A stretch of DNA of 64,000 nucleotides from the NCBI GenBank assembly GCA_029959085.1, contig JARWIR010000001.1, positions 65,410,899-65,474,898 of the forward strand, read 5' to 3'. Under the pieces are notes generated by a model that was not told the DNA's origin, searched no databases, and was given only the letters and a program-made list of their open reading frames with translations. Source of the DNA: Nemophila menziesii. Taxonomy: Eukaryota; Streptophyta; Magnoliopsida; Boraginales; Hydrophyllaceae. Below, in pieces: positions 20,863-32,603 of this stretch. A program made the position numbers and the translations under genes. How positions within the stretch are numbered: position 1 is the stretch's first letter; every line of letters starts with the position of its first letter.

Positions 20863-20981
20863 CGGTAGCGTGTGACCACGGTGTTTATCCTTTAGTGATA
20901 GTTGCATTTATTTTTATTTTTGTTTTTATCAGTTTTACGCTTTTTGTTTTTTCATCTTTCTCAGGTTTTTAGGTTTGGTGT

Positions 20982-22309
20982 ATGCGAAGAAGACTCTTTA
21001 AGGATCTAGAGCCATCACCTCTGATCCTTAATAATCCAGAATCATTAATCAGACTTGCTAACAAGAGAAGAAAAGAACAAGAAGCTAGAGAAGTAGAAGA
21101 AATAGCGAACATAATGGCTAATATCAATATTAATAACCAAGGGAACCCAGGAGTTCAAGTAGACGAAAATGGTCAACCAATAGCACCTCCTGGAATTCCT
21201 AATCATCCGATTCCACCTGCCATTCCTAATCCACCACTCCAAATTCAAATGGTCGATCCCTGGTTTGTTAATGGTCCAGAAGAAGTTCCATTCCGTGCTC
21301 CTGCTATAGGGGTGGGTGCTCCAGATATAGATGTTCTGAGGTTTCGTTTAGATTCGGGTATGTTAGCTCAATTCCAAAGTTTTGGAAATTTTCGTGGTAA
21401 AGCTGGAGAAGATCCCTTCGAGCAGTATAGAAATTCAAGCAGATATGTGATTCCTACATCACACAAGAAGTTTCAAAAGAACAAATATATCTTGCTGCGT
21501 TTCGCTTTTTCGTTATTGATGGAGCGAGTGAATGGTATGATACGCAAGACCCTACAAAGATAACAAATTGGGATCAATTAGAAACTGCTTTCTTTGACAG
21601 GTATTACCCAAGTAACATGAGATTAGATGATCAGCTTGAGTTAACTCAATTCCGTCAAGAATATGATGAAACTTTGGGTAAAAGCTGGACAAAATTTCAG
21701 ATGTGCTTACGTAGAGTTCCCGATCATGACCTTTCAGAGCAACAACAGCTAAAAAATTTCTACAAGGGTCTTGATGGGACTTTAAGGAAGGATTTAGATT
21801 TGCTATGTGGTGCTGGGTTTTTACAAGTTCTACCTGCTCATGCGAAACTTATCCTAGAGAGAGCGGTAAAGAATGAAGTTGGATGGAATTCAGCAAGAAC
21901 CCCAGTTAGAGGAGTGAATAAAGTTAATATCCAAGAGAAGTTCGCTACACTTGAGAACAAGATTCAAACTACCATAGAGCAACAATTAAAACGACTTACT
22001 TTAGCTGTAAAAGAAGGATTTTCGGGTAAGAAGGTAGCTGTGCAAGCTGCACAAGAAGTTTATATGTGTTCAGGTTGTGGTATGAATGATCATGACGAGG
22101 AAAGTTGTCCGAATAACCAAGAGCCTGTGATGTTTGTCTCCAATAGAGGAAACTATAATTCGAGTGGTAATGGGTATCAGCCTAACAGAAACCATCCTAG
22201 GTTTCAATACTCAAATCCTAATGGGGCAGCGAATCCTACATACGCGTATCAGCCGCGTCCCCAAGGTAACAACTACAACCCAAGACCATACAATAATTAT
22301 CAAGGATGA
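20982..22309 (+). pseudogene. Element A gag
   Basis: Starts at the ATG at 20982 (MRRRLFKDLEPSPLILNN). A Pro/Asn-rich N-terminal part is followed by the retrotransposon gag core (DGASEWYDTQDP, WDQLETAFFDRYYP, LTQFRQEYDETLGKSWTKF) and a CCHC zinc knuckle CSGCGMNDHDEESC. One frameshift near 21435 splits the core; the frame from 21617 is the one used by all of pol. It ends at TGA 22307-22309 inside an Asn/Pro/Gly-rich tail where Trp would fit. Gag forms the cytoplasmic particle and binds element RNA. No functional protein could be made from this copy. Confidence 0.9.
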
Positions 22310-23413
22310 CAGAATCAAGGAAATTATGTGCAAAGACAAGCTCCTCAAGACACTTACAATGAAACCATGAACCAAAAAGCCTTACCTGCCCATCCACAAG
22401 AAGGCGTAGTTACCCTTCAGAAAACCGTTGAAAGCCTAATTGCCCTCTAGATGCAAGCTATGCAGAATCAACAAGCGTCTGACGCAAGTATCAAACTACT
22501 TCAGAACCAAATGGATCAATTCACGAAACAACTTAATCAGCGTCCACAAGGGCAACTCCCTAGTGACACAGAAAATCCGAGACAACATGAAGATTGCAAA
22601 GCTGTTACATTGAGAAGTGGTAAGAATCTCCCTCCACCTCCTTTTCCAGTTATGAAAGAGAAAGAAGTTCCAAGAAAAGAAAAGGATGTGGGTGAGAAAG
22701 AGAAAGATGTTGAAGTTGAAGAAATAGAGAGGCCGAGTGAGATTCCAAAGAAGAAAGATGATGTTATGAGTAATCGCCCTCCTCCACCGTTTCCATCTCG
22801 AGTTCAGAAAAAGGGTGATTTGGCCGATTTTTAGAAGTTCTTTAATAGAGTGAGAGGCCTTAGTATTAACATTCTGTTGTTGGAAGCTATCCGAGATATT
22901 CCTAAGTACACAAATTTTTTTAAGAGAGCCCTCACTAACAAAAGGCCATACTGTGATAATGAGATGATAGGATTTCCTGAAGAATGTAGCGCTATTTGTC
23001 AAAGTAAGTTACCTCCAAAGTTAGTTGATCCGGGGAGTTTCGCAATTCCGATATCGATTGGAGAAGAATGGAAAGGTAAAGCACTATGCGATTTGGGTGC
23101 GAGCATCAATCTGATGCCCAAATCGATCTTTGATAAGCTAAAAATTGGAGAAGCAAGACCTACTTCTATGCTCTTGCAAATGGCAGACAGATCTCTTGCA
23201 CATCCAGAAGGCCGAATTGAAGATGTCCTTGTTAAGGCAGGTACGTTAGTATTTCCCGTTGATTTCGTTATACTTGAATACGACGCAGATAGGAATGTCT
23301 CCATTATCTTGGGAAGACCATTCCTAGCCACGGGGCGTACTTTGATTGATGTAGAAAACGGTGAATTGACGATGAGAATCCAAGACGAGGAAGTCAAATT
23401 TAATGTGTTTTGA
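22310..23413 (+). pseudogene. Element A gag-pol linker and aspartic protease
   Basis: Same frame as the second gag half, with TAG at 22448-22450 and 22832-22834 and TGA at 23411-23413. After a Gln-rich helix (MQAMQNQQASDASIK) and a Lys/Glu-rich linker comes the protease: LCDLGASINLMPKSIF holds the catalytic Asp in the D-L-G-A form seen in Athila-type proteases, then VDFVILEYDADRNVSIILGR, the hydrophobic flap and ILGRPFLATG block. It would cut the Gag-Pol polyprotein. The stops are at codons that look like former CAG and CGA. Confidence 0.9.
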
Positions 23414-23452
23414 GCTATAAAGTTTCCAGATTCTCAAAAAGATTGCTTCAGA

Positions 23453-26400
23453 ATGGATGTAGTTGAAGAGGCATCGCCAGAGGTATTTGCTTGTTTTAAT
23501 TATGATGCTATCTTGCAGGCCGCTTTGACATTAGACTTACCTGAGATGATGGAAGAGCTCGCCGAAACAGTGGCAGCTCTTAATTCTGAGAATCCGAAGT
23601 ATAGGCGTCTAGCCTATGAACCTATGAGAGAACCGGGGGAGATCATTCCTAAAAAGAAGCCTTCAATTGAATCTCCTCCGGAATTGGAAGAAAAGCCCTT
23701 ACCAGCACACTTGAGGTATGCGTATTTAGGTACTAATGAAACTCTACCTGTTATTGCTTCAGCAAATTTAACAGGTCCTCAAGAAGATAAATTGTTGCGT
23801 GTGTTAAGAGCCAACAAAGAAGCAATAGGTTGGACAATTGCTGACATCAAAGGCATTAGTCCATCCTATTGTCAACACAAAATCATACTTGAAGATGATA
23901 ACGCACGCTCAGTTGAAGGTCAAAGAAGGTTAATGCCCGCGATGAAGGATGTAGTGAAGAAAGAGGTGATCAAGCTTTTAGACGCGGGAATTATTTATCC
24001 CATCTCGAGTAGTGAATGGGGGAGTCCGGTTCAGTGTGTACCGAAGAAAGGAGGAATGACAACAATTCTTAATGATAAAAATGAAGCGATTCCTTCAAGA
24101 ACGGTAGTTGGTTGGAGAGTTTGCATGGATTACAGAAAATTGAACAAGTCCACCAGAAAAGATCACTTCCCTCTTCCTTTCATTGATCAAATGTTAGATA
24201 AATTAGCTGGGAGAGAATACTACTGTTTCTTAGATGGTTATTCTGGGTATAATCAGATTTACGTGGCTCCAGAAGATCAACATAAGACAACATTTACATG
24301 TCCCTTTGGTACTTTTGCATATCGCAGAATGCCATTTGGGTTGTGTAATGCACCTGCTACCTTTCAAAGATGTATGATGACCATCTTCTGGGATATGATC
24401 GATAATATTCTTGAAGTTTTTATGGACGATTTCTCCGTATTTGGTGACGATTTTGATAAATGTTTAGATAACTTGGAAAAAGTGTTAATCAGATGCAAGG
24501 AAACAGATTTGGTTTTAAACTGGGAGAAGTGTCATTTCATGGTTCGCGAAGGTATAGTTCTGGGTCACAAGGTTTCGAGTGCTGGATTAGAGGTTGATAG
24601 AGCACAGACCGAGGTAATTAAAACTCTTCCCCGACCTGTTTCTGTTATATGGGTAAGGAGTTTTCTGGGCCATGCTGTCTTTTATAGGCGTTTTATTAAA
24701 GACTTTTCTAAGATTGCTAAACCGTTATGCAACTTACTTGAAAAGGATTCCAAATTCCTTTTCGATGAAGCTTGTTTAGTGGCCTTTCAAGCAATCAAAG
24801 AAAAGCTTATTTCTGCTCCTATAGTTTTACCTCCAGATTGGAGTTTACCGTTTGAGGTTATGTGTGATGCGAGTGATTTGTGTATGGGAGCTGTATTGGG
24901 ACAGAGAAAAGATAAGATTTTTCATTCGATTTACTATGATAGTAAAACTTTTAATGGTGCTCAAGTTAATTATACAGTTACAGAAAAAGAGTTGCTAGCA
25001 GTTGTGTATTCATTTGATAAATTTCGTTCTTATCTTCTTGGAGCGAAAGTTATTGTTTATACAGATCATTCAGCGATTAGGTATCTTATGGAAAAGAAGG
25101 ATGCTAAACCGAGGTTAATCAGATGGGTTTTATTGCTTCAAGAATTCGATTTGGAGATTAAAGACAGAAAGGGTTGTGAGAATCAGGTTGCAGATCATCT
25201 ATCGCGTTTGGAAGGTTCAGATATGAATAGTGGTATTGAAGCAGTTAGAGAAGAGTTTCCTAATGAGAGTTTATTTGTTGTTCGTGATTATGAAGCTCCT
25301 TGGTATGCAGATATTGCGAATTTAGTGGTGAGTGGTTCTTCCCCTGAAGGATCCACTTATCAAGAAAGAAAAAGGTTGGCTCATCGTGCGAGACAGATCT
25401 TTTGGGAGGATCCTTTCCTCTACAAAGTGTGTGCTGACCAAATGATACGAAGATGTGTAGCCAAGAAGGAAACAGAAGCCATTATAGCTGGATGTCATGA
25501 TTCACTCTATGGAGGACATTTCAAGGGAGATAGAACTGCTGCTAAGGTATTCCAATCAGGTTTTTACTGGCCTACTCTTGTGAAAGATTGTCATGAATAT
25601 GTTAAGAAATGTTCGAGATGCCAGTTTACCGGAAACATATCCAAGAGGGATGAGATGCCACGTAATAATGTGTTAGAAGTTGAAATATTCGATGTTTGGG
25701 GTATAGACTTTATGGGTCCTTTCGTTCCTTCAAATGGTAACATCTACATCTTATTAGTTGTTGATTACATGTCTAAATGGATAGAAGCTGTGGCTTTACC
25801 AACAAATGATTCACGAGTGGTGATTAAGTTCTTGAAATCACATATTTTCACTAGACATGGTACACCTAGAGTGATTATTAGCGATGAAAGATCTCATTTC
25901 GTTAATAAGTATTTAAAGACCGTTCTAGAGAAGTATGGAGTAAGACACCGTGTTTCTACTGCATATCATCCACAATCCAATGGTCAAGCTGAAGTATCGA
26001 ACCGTGAAGTGAAGTCAATCCTAGAGAAAACCGTTGGTCCTACTAGAAAAGATTGGTCAATGAAGTTAGATGATGCGTTGTGGGCCTATCGTACTGCGTT
26101 TAAGACTCCCGTTGGTGCGTCTCCGTATCGTATGGTGTATGGTAAGGCTTGTCACTTACCTCTTGAGCTTGAAATGGGTGCCTATTTGGCAATTGCGCAG
26201 TTGAACTTAGATCCTACCTTAGCCGGAGAGAATCGTATGATGAAGCTTAACGAACTTGACGAATTCTGATTGAATGCCTATGAAAATGCTACACTTTACA
26301 AAGAAAACACGAATAAATGGCATGACAATCGGATTCGTGTGAAGAACTTTGAAGTGGGACAAAAAGTATTGAAGTATAATTCAAAGTTCAGCAATTATCC

Positions 26401-26605
26401 GGGTAAGTTAAGGTCTAAGTGGTCGGGTCCATACATTGTGACCAAAGTTACACCTCATGGGGCGATAGAAATAGAACATCCGCTAGAGAACCGTACCTTC
26501 ATAGTGAACGGTCATAGATTAAAGATATACCATGGAGGTGAAGCTACCAACCGCTTGGAAGATCCACATCCCGGGGAGGTCATGTATCTCCTCGAGACTC
26601 CTTAG
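23453..26605 (+). pseudogene. Element A pol: RT, RNase H, integrase with GPY/F-like tail
   Basis: A 938-codon open frame, then TGA at 26267-26269 and 111 more codons in frame to TAG 26603-26605. RT has [38 protein letters not shown] and FMDD (residues 323-326, instead of the common YxDD). RNase H starts at CDASD (Asp472) and includes [10 protein letters not shown]. Integrase has an HHCC finger ([12 protein letters not shown]...C-x2-C) and the triad Asp752, Asp811, Glu847, a D-x58-D-x35-E spacing. After the last stop the tail holds KLRSKWSGPYIVTKVTPHG, the GPY/F-type module. The last stop sits where CGA (Arg) would fit. All catalytic residues survive, so decay is mainly by nonsense changes. 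Confidence 0.93.
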
Positions 26606-26620
26606 AAATGTGAGGTAACC

Positions 26621-26637
26621 CGTCGAGCTTAACGACG
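26621..26637 (+). promoter_or_regulatory. Post-pol hairpin (element A copy)
   Basis: CGTCG-agcttaa-CGACG, 15 nt after the pol stop, within GAGGTAAC...GTTAAA. The same position in elements C (40412-40430) and E (61034-61052) has the same hairpin with a different closing pair in each. Confidence 0.65.
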
Positions 26638-26838
26638 TTAAACAAAAGCCAATTCTTTGTATATTAGCTGAGTTTTTAAATTTTCGCAATGTAAAATAGT
26701 TTGATTTTCATAATTTTAGTGTTTATTATTAAGAAATGAGGAAGGGTAGTTGTTTTTGATGATTTCAGGGGTAAAAAGGTCGTGAGTTTGGGGTTGAAAG
26801 GGCGAAAAGAGAAGAAAAATAGGTGGTGTTCCAGGGGC

Positions 26839-27278
26839 AAACCGGGAACCCGGTTTCGAAGGCTAAAATTTCCGAGGTTCTGACCCAGCGGTTTGGTTCC
26901 CATCGAGTTGCTGCGTCACCACTGCGTCACCATTGCGTCATCATTCGCGCCATCGACGAAAACCGGGATCCTGGTTTCACACAAACCGGGTACCCGGTTT
27001 TGGCGCTGTAGAATTTCGAACTTTCTGACCCAGCGTCTTGGGACCCGTCGTTTGCTGCGTCATCGCTTGCGTGTCCATTCGCGCCAGCGACGCAAACCGG
27101 GTACCCGGATTTCATAAAACTGGGAACCCAGTTTCGAAGGGTGAAGTTCTGACCCAGCGTCTTGGGGTCCAGCCTTTGGTTGCGTGTTGAGGTAAAAAAA
27201 ATTAATTAAGTAATTTTCCGCGCCGACACAGCGACGCGGAACCGGGTACCCGGATTTCGAAAACCGGGAAGCCGGTTT
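26839..27278 (+). repeat. Tandem array of paired palindromes, element A
   Basis: Between pol and the extra ORF lie palindromes of the type AAACCGGGTACCCGGTTT. One stands alone (centre 26847.5), then come three pairs with centres at 26968.5/26991.5, 27102.5/27125.5 and 27247.5/27269.5, so 22-23 bp apart. They sit in degenerate tandem units of about 120-145 bp that also share TTCTGACCCAGCG. A further pair with the same spacing lies at 29775-29815. No coding frame is plausible here. Confidence 0.85.
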
Positions 27279-27643
27279 TGAAGCTGTGATGGCGGTTTTG
27301 AGTGTTTTAACCTAGTTTCTTTAGCCTCTTCTGCAAGTTTTTACCTAAAACGCACCCACACCTACCCCACCTCCGAAAATCATCATTAAAACCTTTATAT
27401 ATCATCAAATCCTACCCTCTTCCACCACAAAAACACAAGATCAGCTCACCTCCTCTCCAAAATATCATCAAATCCTTAGTTTTTCCCAAAGATTTTTCTT
27501 CACCCAATCCTTAAATTAAACCCAATTCTTTCTTCTCCCACACAAATTGAACAATACCCATCTCATATTCCACCTTGTTCTTCAATTCCTAAGCCTCAAA
27601 ACATCAAAGTTCATTTGAAGTTTTGAGTTTGGGGTGGAAAGAG
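27279..27643 (+). promoter_or_regulatory. C/A-rich leader before the extra ORF, possible internal promoter
   Basis: A TATATAT at 27396-27402 is followed by a long C- and A-rich, G-poor stretch that looks like a plant 5' leader, ending in TTTTGAGTTTGGGGTGG just before the ATG at 27644. Elements C and E have similar leaders in the same place. An internal promoter or a splice-acceptor leader are both possible; the sequence alone does not decide. Confidence 0.4.
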
Positions 27644-28963
27644 ATGACTAACAGAACCAGTGATTTCCGACAAACTGCTCCTAGAAAGAAAACCACCATT
27701 GGTGGTACTCAAGAACAAGCTATTGAGATTCCTGATTCGCGTCCTAACCAAAAAATTTATGAATTTAAGCTTGCTCCCAAGAGAAAAGAAATCGCAGGTC
27801 AAAAGAGAAGACTAATTGATGAACCTGAAAGTGAGGAAGAACATGAAGATGAGATTGAGAAGGAAATTGAGGATGAAACAGAACAAGAAGTTCCTGTAGT
27901 ACCAGTTCAACAGAAACCCCCGCGAAAGAAGATGTGGGCCCATAAGACAAAGAGGGTTTATCCTTCTTGGAATGATCAGGTTCGTGAAAGAATTGAATTT
28001 TTGAAGTTTGGTGAGGAGACGGATTTTCCTAAGGGTATTATGAGTAGTGCTCACAAAGAATATGCTGTGGCTTGTGACAAGTTTGGTTGGAAAGAATTGA
28101 GAGAAAGGAAGCTTGAGTTTATTCCTACTTTTGTGCGAGAATTTTATGAAGGATTAGCTATTTCCCGTGAGGCAATTAAAATTCGCAAAAAGGTAGTTCC
28201 TTTCTCTATTGAACTTATTCAGAAATCTTTGAAATTACCCAACTTTACTGGGTTATGTCCGTTCCACGAAACCCTTAGTGACCCTTCTTTCAATTATGAA
28301 TCCCTTTGGGATACTGTGCTTATTAATGGGGCTAGCCCAATTCCTGAAGGAGAAAGATATCCTGGATAGTTTTACAGCAGCAATTTGACACCTCGTGCGA
28401 AGGTTTGGTCTCGTTTCATAATCCCTACTTTCTTTGGAATCAAACACACATCCGAATTAAAGAAGGAACATATAATTTTCATCAAGTGTGTTTTGGAGGA
28501 AACACCAATGAACGTGGTTAAAATTATTTATGACACCATCGTGGAATTCGCGAGAGCTCCAATGAAACAACAAAATCTCAAGTTTCCTTGTACTATCACT
28601 ACTTTATGCCTAGACGCAAAGATTCCGCGTAGGAACGCAGATATTAACGGTGTTTCAGTTGGAGTGAGCATGGCATTAAGTACGATTTAGAATATCCATG
28701 ATGAAGCAACACGAGCTACGAAGACTCCTAGAGCTCCTCCATCATAGAAAGCGAAGACTGTTCTTGAGTTGGAATCGAAAATTAGGGTGTTGAAAGAGAA
28801 TCAAGAAAAGATGATTGCTACCCTAGGAGATGTTACAAGAGAGCTGGACTTTATTCGTAATTTAATCCTTGGCGTGAACACACTTCAAAACGCAGTTTAT
28901 AATGTTCTCACGCAAGACAAAGGTCCTGAACGCAACACCGGTAACCAACCACGCGCTGGTTAA
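27644..28963 (+). pseudogene. Element A extra (env-position) ORF
   Basis: A frame of about 440 codons from ATG 27644 (MTNRTSDFRQTAPRKKTTIG) to TAA 28961-28963, broken by TAG at 28367, 28688 and 28745. The middle part (FIPTFVREFYEGLAISREAIKIRKKVVPFSIELIQKSLKLP) resembles the domain found in many plant Athila-type proteins filed as putative plant transposon protein. An acidic Lys/Glu-rich N-terminal region and a C-terminal coiled coil (ELESKIRVLKENQEKMIATL) flank it. It sits where envelope-like genes lie in this lineage, but I see no signal peptide or clear membrane segment, so calling it an envelope is not supported. Element C has a related, more decayed copy at 41333-42532. Confidence 0.8.
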
Positions 28964-30442
28964 GATACGTTTTCTAATCCCTCCTTTTTAGTGTAGATTA
29001 GTTTAATTGCTTTGAGTCTTTTTCGAGACGTGGGGACACGGCTCATTTTTAAGTTTGGGGTGGGGTTCGTTGCCTCATCCCAGTTTTATGTGCTATTTGT
29101 TTTTATTTGCTTTCAATAAAATAATTTTCGGAGTTACGTTTGACTGTAGAAAATTTTAAATATCCCTTTAAGCATACTTTTGATGAATCTATGATAGTAA
29201 ATAGTGGACCTTATGGATTAATATAAAACGCATTTAGAATTACATTCAAACATAGGTAATTGATAGGAAAAATTAATGAACAATGCAAATGAAGTAAGCT
29301 TGTACTTAAGGAATATGTTTGGTGTGTAGAAAGTGTGTAGAACGTGAAATCCTAATTAGTAGAGAACCCACCTAGATATGAACTAAAGACAAGCTATGTA
29401 CTTAGGAAAATGATAGGGGCAGTTCTTTGTTAGCCATTTGTAACCTTTTTAGCCTTCTATCCCTTGTATTAATTATTATCCGTCTTAGCCCACTTTGAGC
29501 CTTTAGCCTTTTCTTTGTAGCCACGATATAAGCCATTATACCTTAGATTATTAGGCATGACCATATGACCCGCACTTGAATCACAATCCTAAGACATGTC
29601 TCGAGCTTGAGTTTGGGGTGGTGGGTCCACTTATGGGGAACTTATTATGTTGGGATTGATGTGCTTTGTATTGTAGCACAATTGCAGATGATATATACTT
29701 GTAACCCTTTGCCGGGAATGAGAGAAAATGAAAAAGAAAGAAAAATTAAAAAAATTCGAAAATTCATACAGTAGAAACCGGGTACCCGGATTTCACAAAA
29801 CCGGGAACCCGGTTTGCATCTGTGCAAAAAAAAAAGAATGAAAAGAAAAGAAAAAGAAAAAAATATATTTGAATAAACATACTGCAAAGTGGAATTTTTT
29901 TTGAAAAATCATCTTATTTGTAATGGGTAGACATGGGACGCTAAATTGTTGCGTGAATGGGTGAGTGAGAACATTTTTGAGCGTTAACTCAAGCTCGAGG
30001 ACATTGTTGATGGTAAGTGAGGAGAGAGCCAAAAGCTCACTTCAAATTTACCAAATATACATCCACACCGTCCTTAAGCCAATATTAAAACCATAAAGAC
30101 CTCGTGATTCCTAAGTACATAGTGAATTTATGATTTTGTTGATAGGGAATATACTAGGTGGAGCGTTCAAAGCGAGTTAGGATTAATGACCACCCTATAG
30201 ACATCATACAGAGATGAGTACAAGTGTAACCTTCAAGCATTGCGACTTTAATTTTATGATTGAGATTATTTATGTTTGATTTTGCATTATAGATGTATGT
30301 GTATATTAGTTTCTAGAGTTTGCTATATGAGAATTATCTTGAGAATTGCTTTAGGTGTATTTGCTAACTTCTACCTGTTCTTACGTTTGCTTCTACCCCT
30401 TTGTTTTGTTTTACTTTGTCGGGACGACAAAGGTTTGAGTTG
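28964..30442 (+). other. Element A 3' non-coding region
   Basis: About 1.5 kb without a gene. It keeps blocks shared with element C: CGTGGGGACACGGCTCATTT near 29030, GTGTGTAGAACGTGAAATCC near 29332, CCATATGACCCGCACT near 29560, and the hairpin at 30016-30041. Purine tracts of the form AGTTTGGGGTGG occur near 29052 and 29610. A palindrome pair lies at 29775-29815. Confidence 0.7.
30016..30041 (+). promoter_or_regulatory. Conserved 3' hairpin (element A copy)
   Basis: AGTGAG and CTCACT pair around a 14-nt purine-rich loop (GAGAGAGCCAAAAG). The identical hairpin and loop occur at 43647-43672 in element C, whose flanks are far less similar. Confidence 0.6.
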
Positions 30443-30447
30443 GGGGT
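30433..30447 (+). promoter_or_regulatory. Polypurine tract of element A, split by a solo LTR
   Basis: GAGTTGGGGGT precedes the inserted LTR; the missing end (GGGGTCT) lies at 32008-32014, directly before the true 3' LTR. Element C shows the undisturbed form, GAGTTGGGGGTCT then TGATGTC, at 44098-44112. Confidence 0.8.
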
Positions 30448-32007
30448 TGATGTCTCCCTAATTGTTCTTATTTTAGACCCTTAGGAGACATCATTTTTGG
30501 TGTTTATTTAATTAATATGATAGACTTTTGGACTAAATTTGCAATAATCCGGAATTACCTTTTTATTTCTAGCATTTTTTATTTATTAAACTTTTGCGCG
30601 TAATATTGGTATTTTTAGTGAAAAGTTTACAGGTTTTAGATGTTAGCTAGGAGAGGAATCCGAAGAGAAAGTCAAAGATCGTGAATTAGAGTCAAGACTT
30701 GAAGATAAATCCCGAAGATATTATTTTTAGAGCTGAAAATCCATTTTCCAGGCCATAGATTGCTGATTTCGAGGTGCTTAAGCGATGATTTAGCCGCTGA
30801 CATTTGAAGAGAAAACATTCCTTATCGAGTTACGGAACTTTAGCAACTGGAATGAGGTCAATCGGAGTCATAACGCATCGGGAAAAGCCGATTTAGTGAA
30901 GGTATATCAGCAGTTACGGGATTTTGGGCTTAGAAAGTGGGCTTGGACATTTAATTAATATTCTATTTTCTGGTCCAAGCCCTAGAACGAATTTATGCTT
31001 ATAAAAGGAGGTCTGGACTTCTATTTTTCACACAATTCACATTCCACAAGATTAAAACACCAGAGAGAAGCAACAGAAGGAAGAAAGAAGAAGCTACAAG
31101 AGCTGGAGTGGGTCTATAGCTCCGTTCGTAGTCATTCCAATTCCGGAAATTAGGTTCTTTTTATATTTTAATTTTGTAAACAATATGAATTCCCTTTCTT
31201 TTAATTTAGTTTTTAATTTTAATATGAGCTAAAGTTTTAATAGTGCTTGAGAACAAACAATGGGTGAATCTTAATTTTATGAAATAACGAATGTTGAATT
31301 TGGGTTTATGCTAAATTAAATTAGATTGGGTTTATTACTCTTTTCGATAATTTGTGATTACTTACTGATTTTAGAGTCGCGAACTAAGATTAGGTATTAG
31401 TATCTAAGGTATTCCACATAAGTGGCGTGTGGATCATCCTGACGGAGGGTTTAGGTATAGAATTAATTATTCAATCTAGGATAAAAACTATTGATTCAGA
31501 CGAACTTAGCTAATTCTAGGGCCAATGAGGTAAAACACTTAAACATCCAACGGTGGATCATATTTACCCTGACGGGACTAGTGACACTTTAGGATCGCCT
31601 TTTAGTCCACCCTGACGGGGGTATAAGGAATTTAGAATCCCGACCATTGTAATTGACCGATTTAGCCCTTAAACAACATAAGTTAGGAAATAAGATTAGG
31701 AGGATCCTTGCGTTCTCAAGTACTACATCTCATATTGCGTTTTCACTTATTTTACTTGCGTCTCAGCTTTTACTTGCATTTATAATTTGTCTTTCATTTA
31801 GTAGTTTTAATAAACAAAATCAAACAAACATTTTATTATCTTTTACTTTCATAAGTGCATCAATCACTACTTGCTAAACATTGTGATCAACCATCCGTCC
31901 TTGAAACGAATCTGTATTATCATACATACTACTTGGGACAACCGTACACTTGCAGTTGTGGTTCGATTTACATTTGCATTTATTTTAGAACACACAAAGG
32001 ACCACCA
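30448..32007 (+). repeat. Solo LTR inside the polypurine tract of element A
   Basis: TGATGTCTCC...GGACCACCA, 1560 bp, of the same subfamily as 3135-4696 and 62339-63899. The 5-bp duplication GGGGT flanks it (30443-30447 and 32008-32012). TATAAAA at 31000-31006. It lies only 7 bp from the 3' LTR of element A, so without the duplications it would look like a tandem LTR pair. Confidence 0.92.
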
Positions 32008-32603
32008 GGGGTCTTGATGTCTCCCTAATTGTTCTTATTTTCGACTCTTGGGAGACATCATTTTCGATGTTTATTTGAATATTTTGATAGGCTTTTGAGT
32101 TAAAAATGCAATAATCCGGAATTCCTATTTTATTTCTAGTATTTTTGATTTATTAAACTTTTGCGCGTAATCTTGTGTATTTTAGTGAAAAGTTTGTAGG
32201 TTTTGAATATTAGCTAGGAAAGGAATCCGCGAAGAGAGTCAAAGATAGTGATATGGAGTCAAAACTTGAAGTCAAATCCCGAAAGAATCATATGTTGGAG
32301 CTGCGAATCTGGAAAACAGGCCAAAGATTGCTGATTTCGAGGCACTTAAGAGTTGATTTAGCCGCTGACCTTTGAAGAGAAAACGTTCCTTATCGAGTTA
32401 CGTAAATTTAGCAAGTGATTTCAGGTCAATCGGAGTTATAACGAATTGGCTAGAGCTGTTTTAGTGAAGGTGGTGCAGCAGTTACGGGATTTTGGGCTTT
32501 TAATTAGTAATTTAATTTTAAGCCCAAGGCCTAATCCGAATTTTAGCTTATAAAAGGAGCTCTTGACTTCTATTTTTCACACAATTCACTTTTTACACAA
32601 TAA

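Noticed and set aside
22496..23002. Minus-strand 168-codon open frame
   Set aside because: Antisense of the element A gag-protease linker; composition mirrors the sense strand.
26823..27117. Open frames across the palindrome array in element A
   Set aside because: Overlapping frames on both strands result from GC-rich palindromic repeats; no domain and no consistent start.
27644..28963. Calling the extra ORF of element A a viral-type envelope
   Set aside because: No signal peptide, fusion segment or membrane anchor can be seen; only its position matches.
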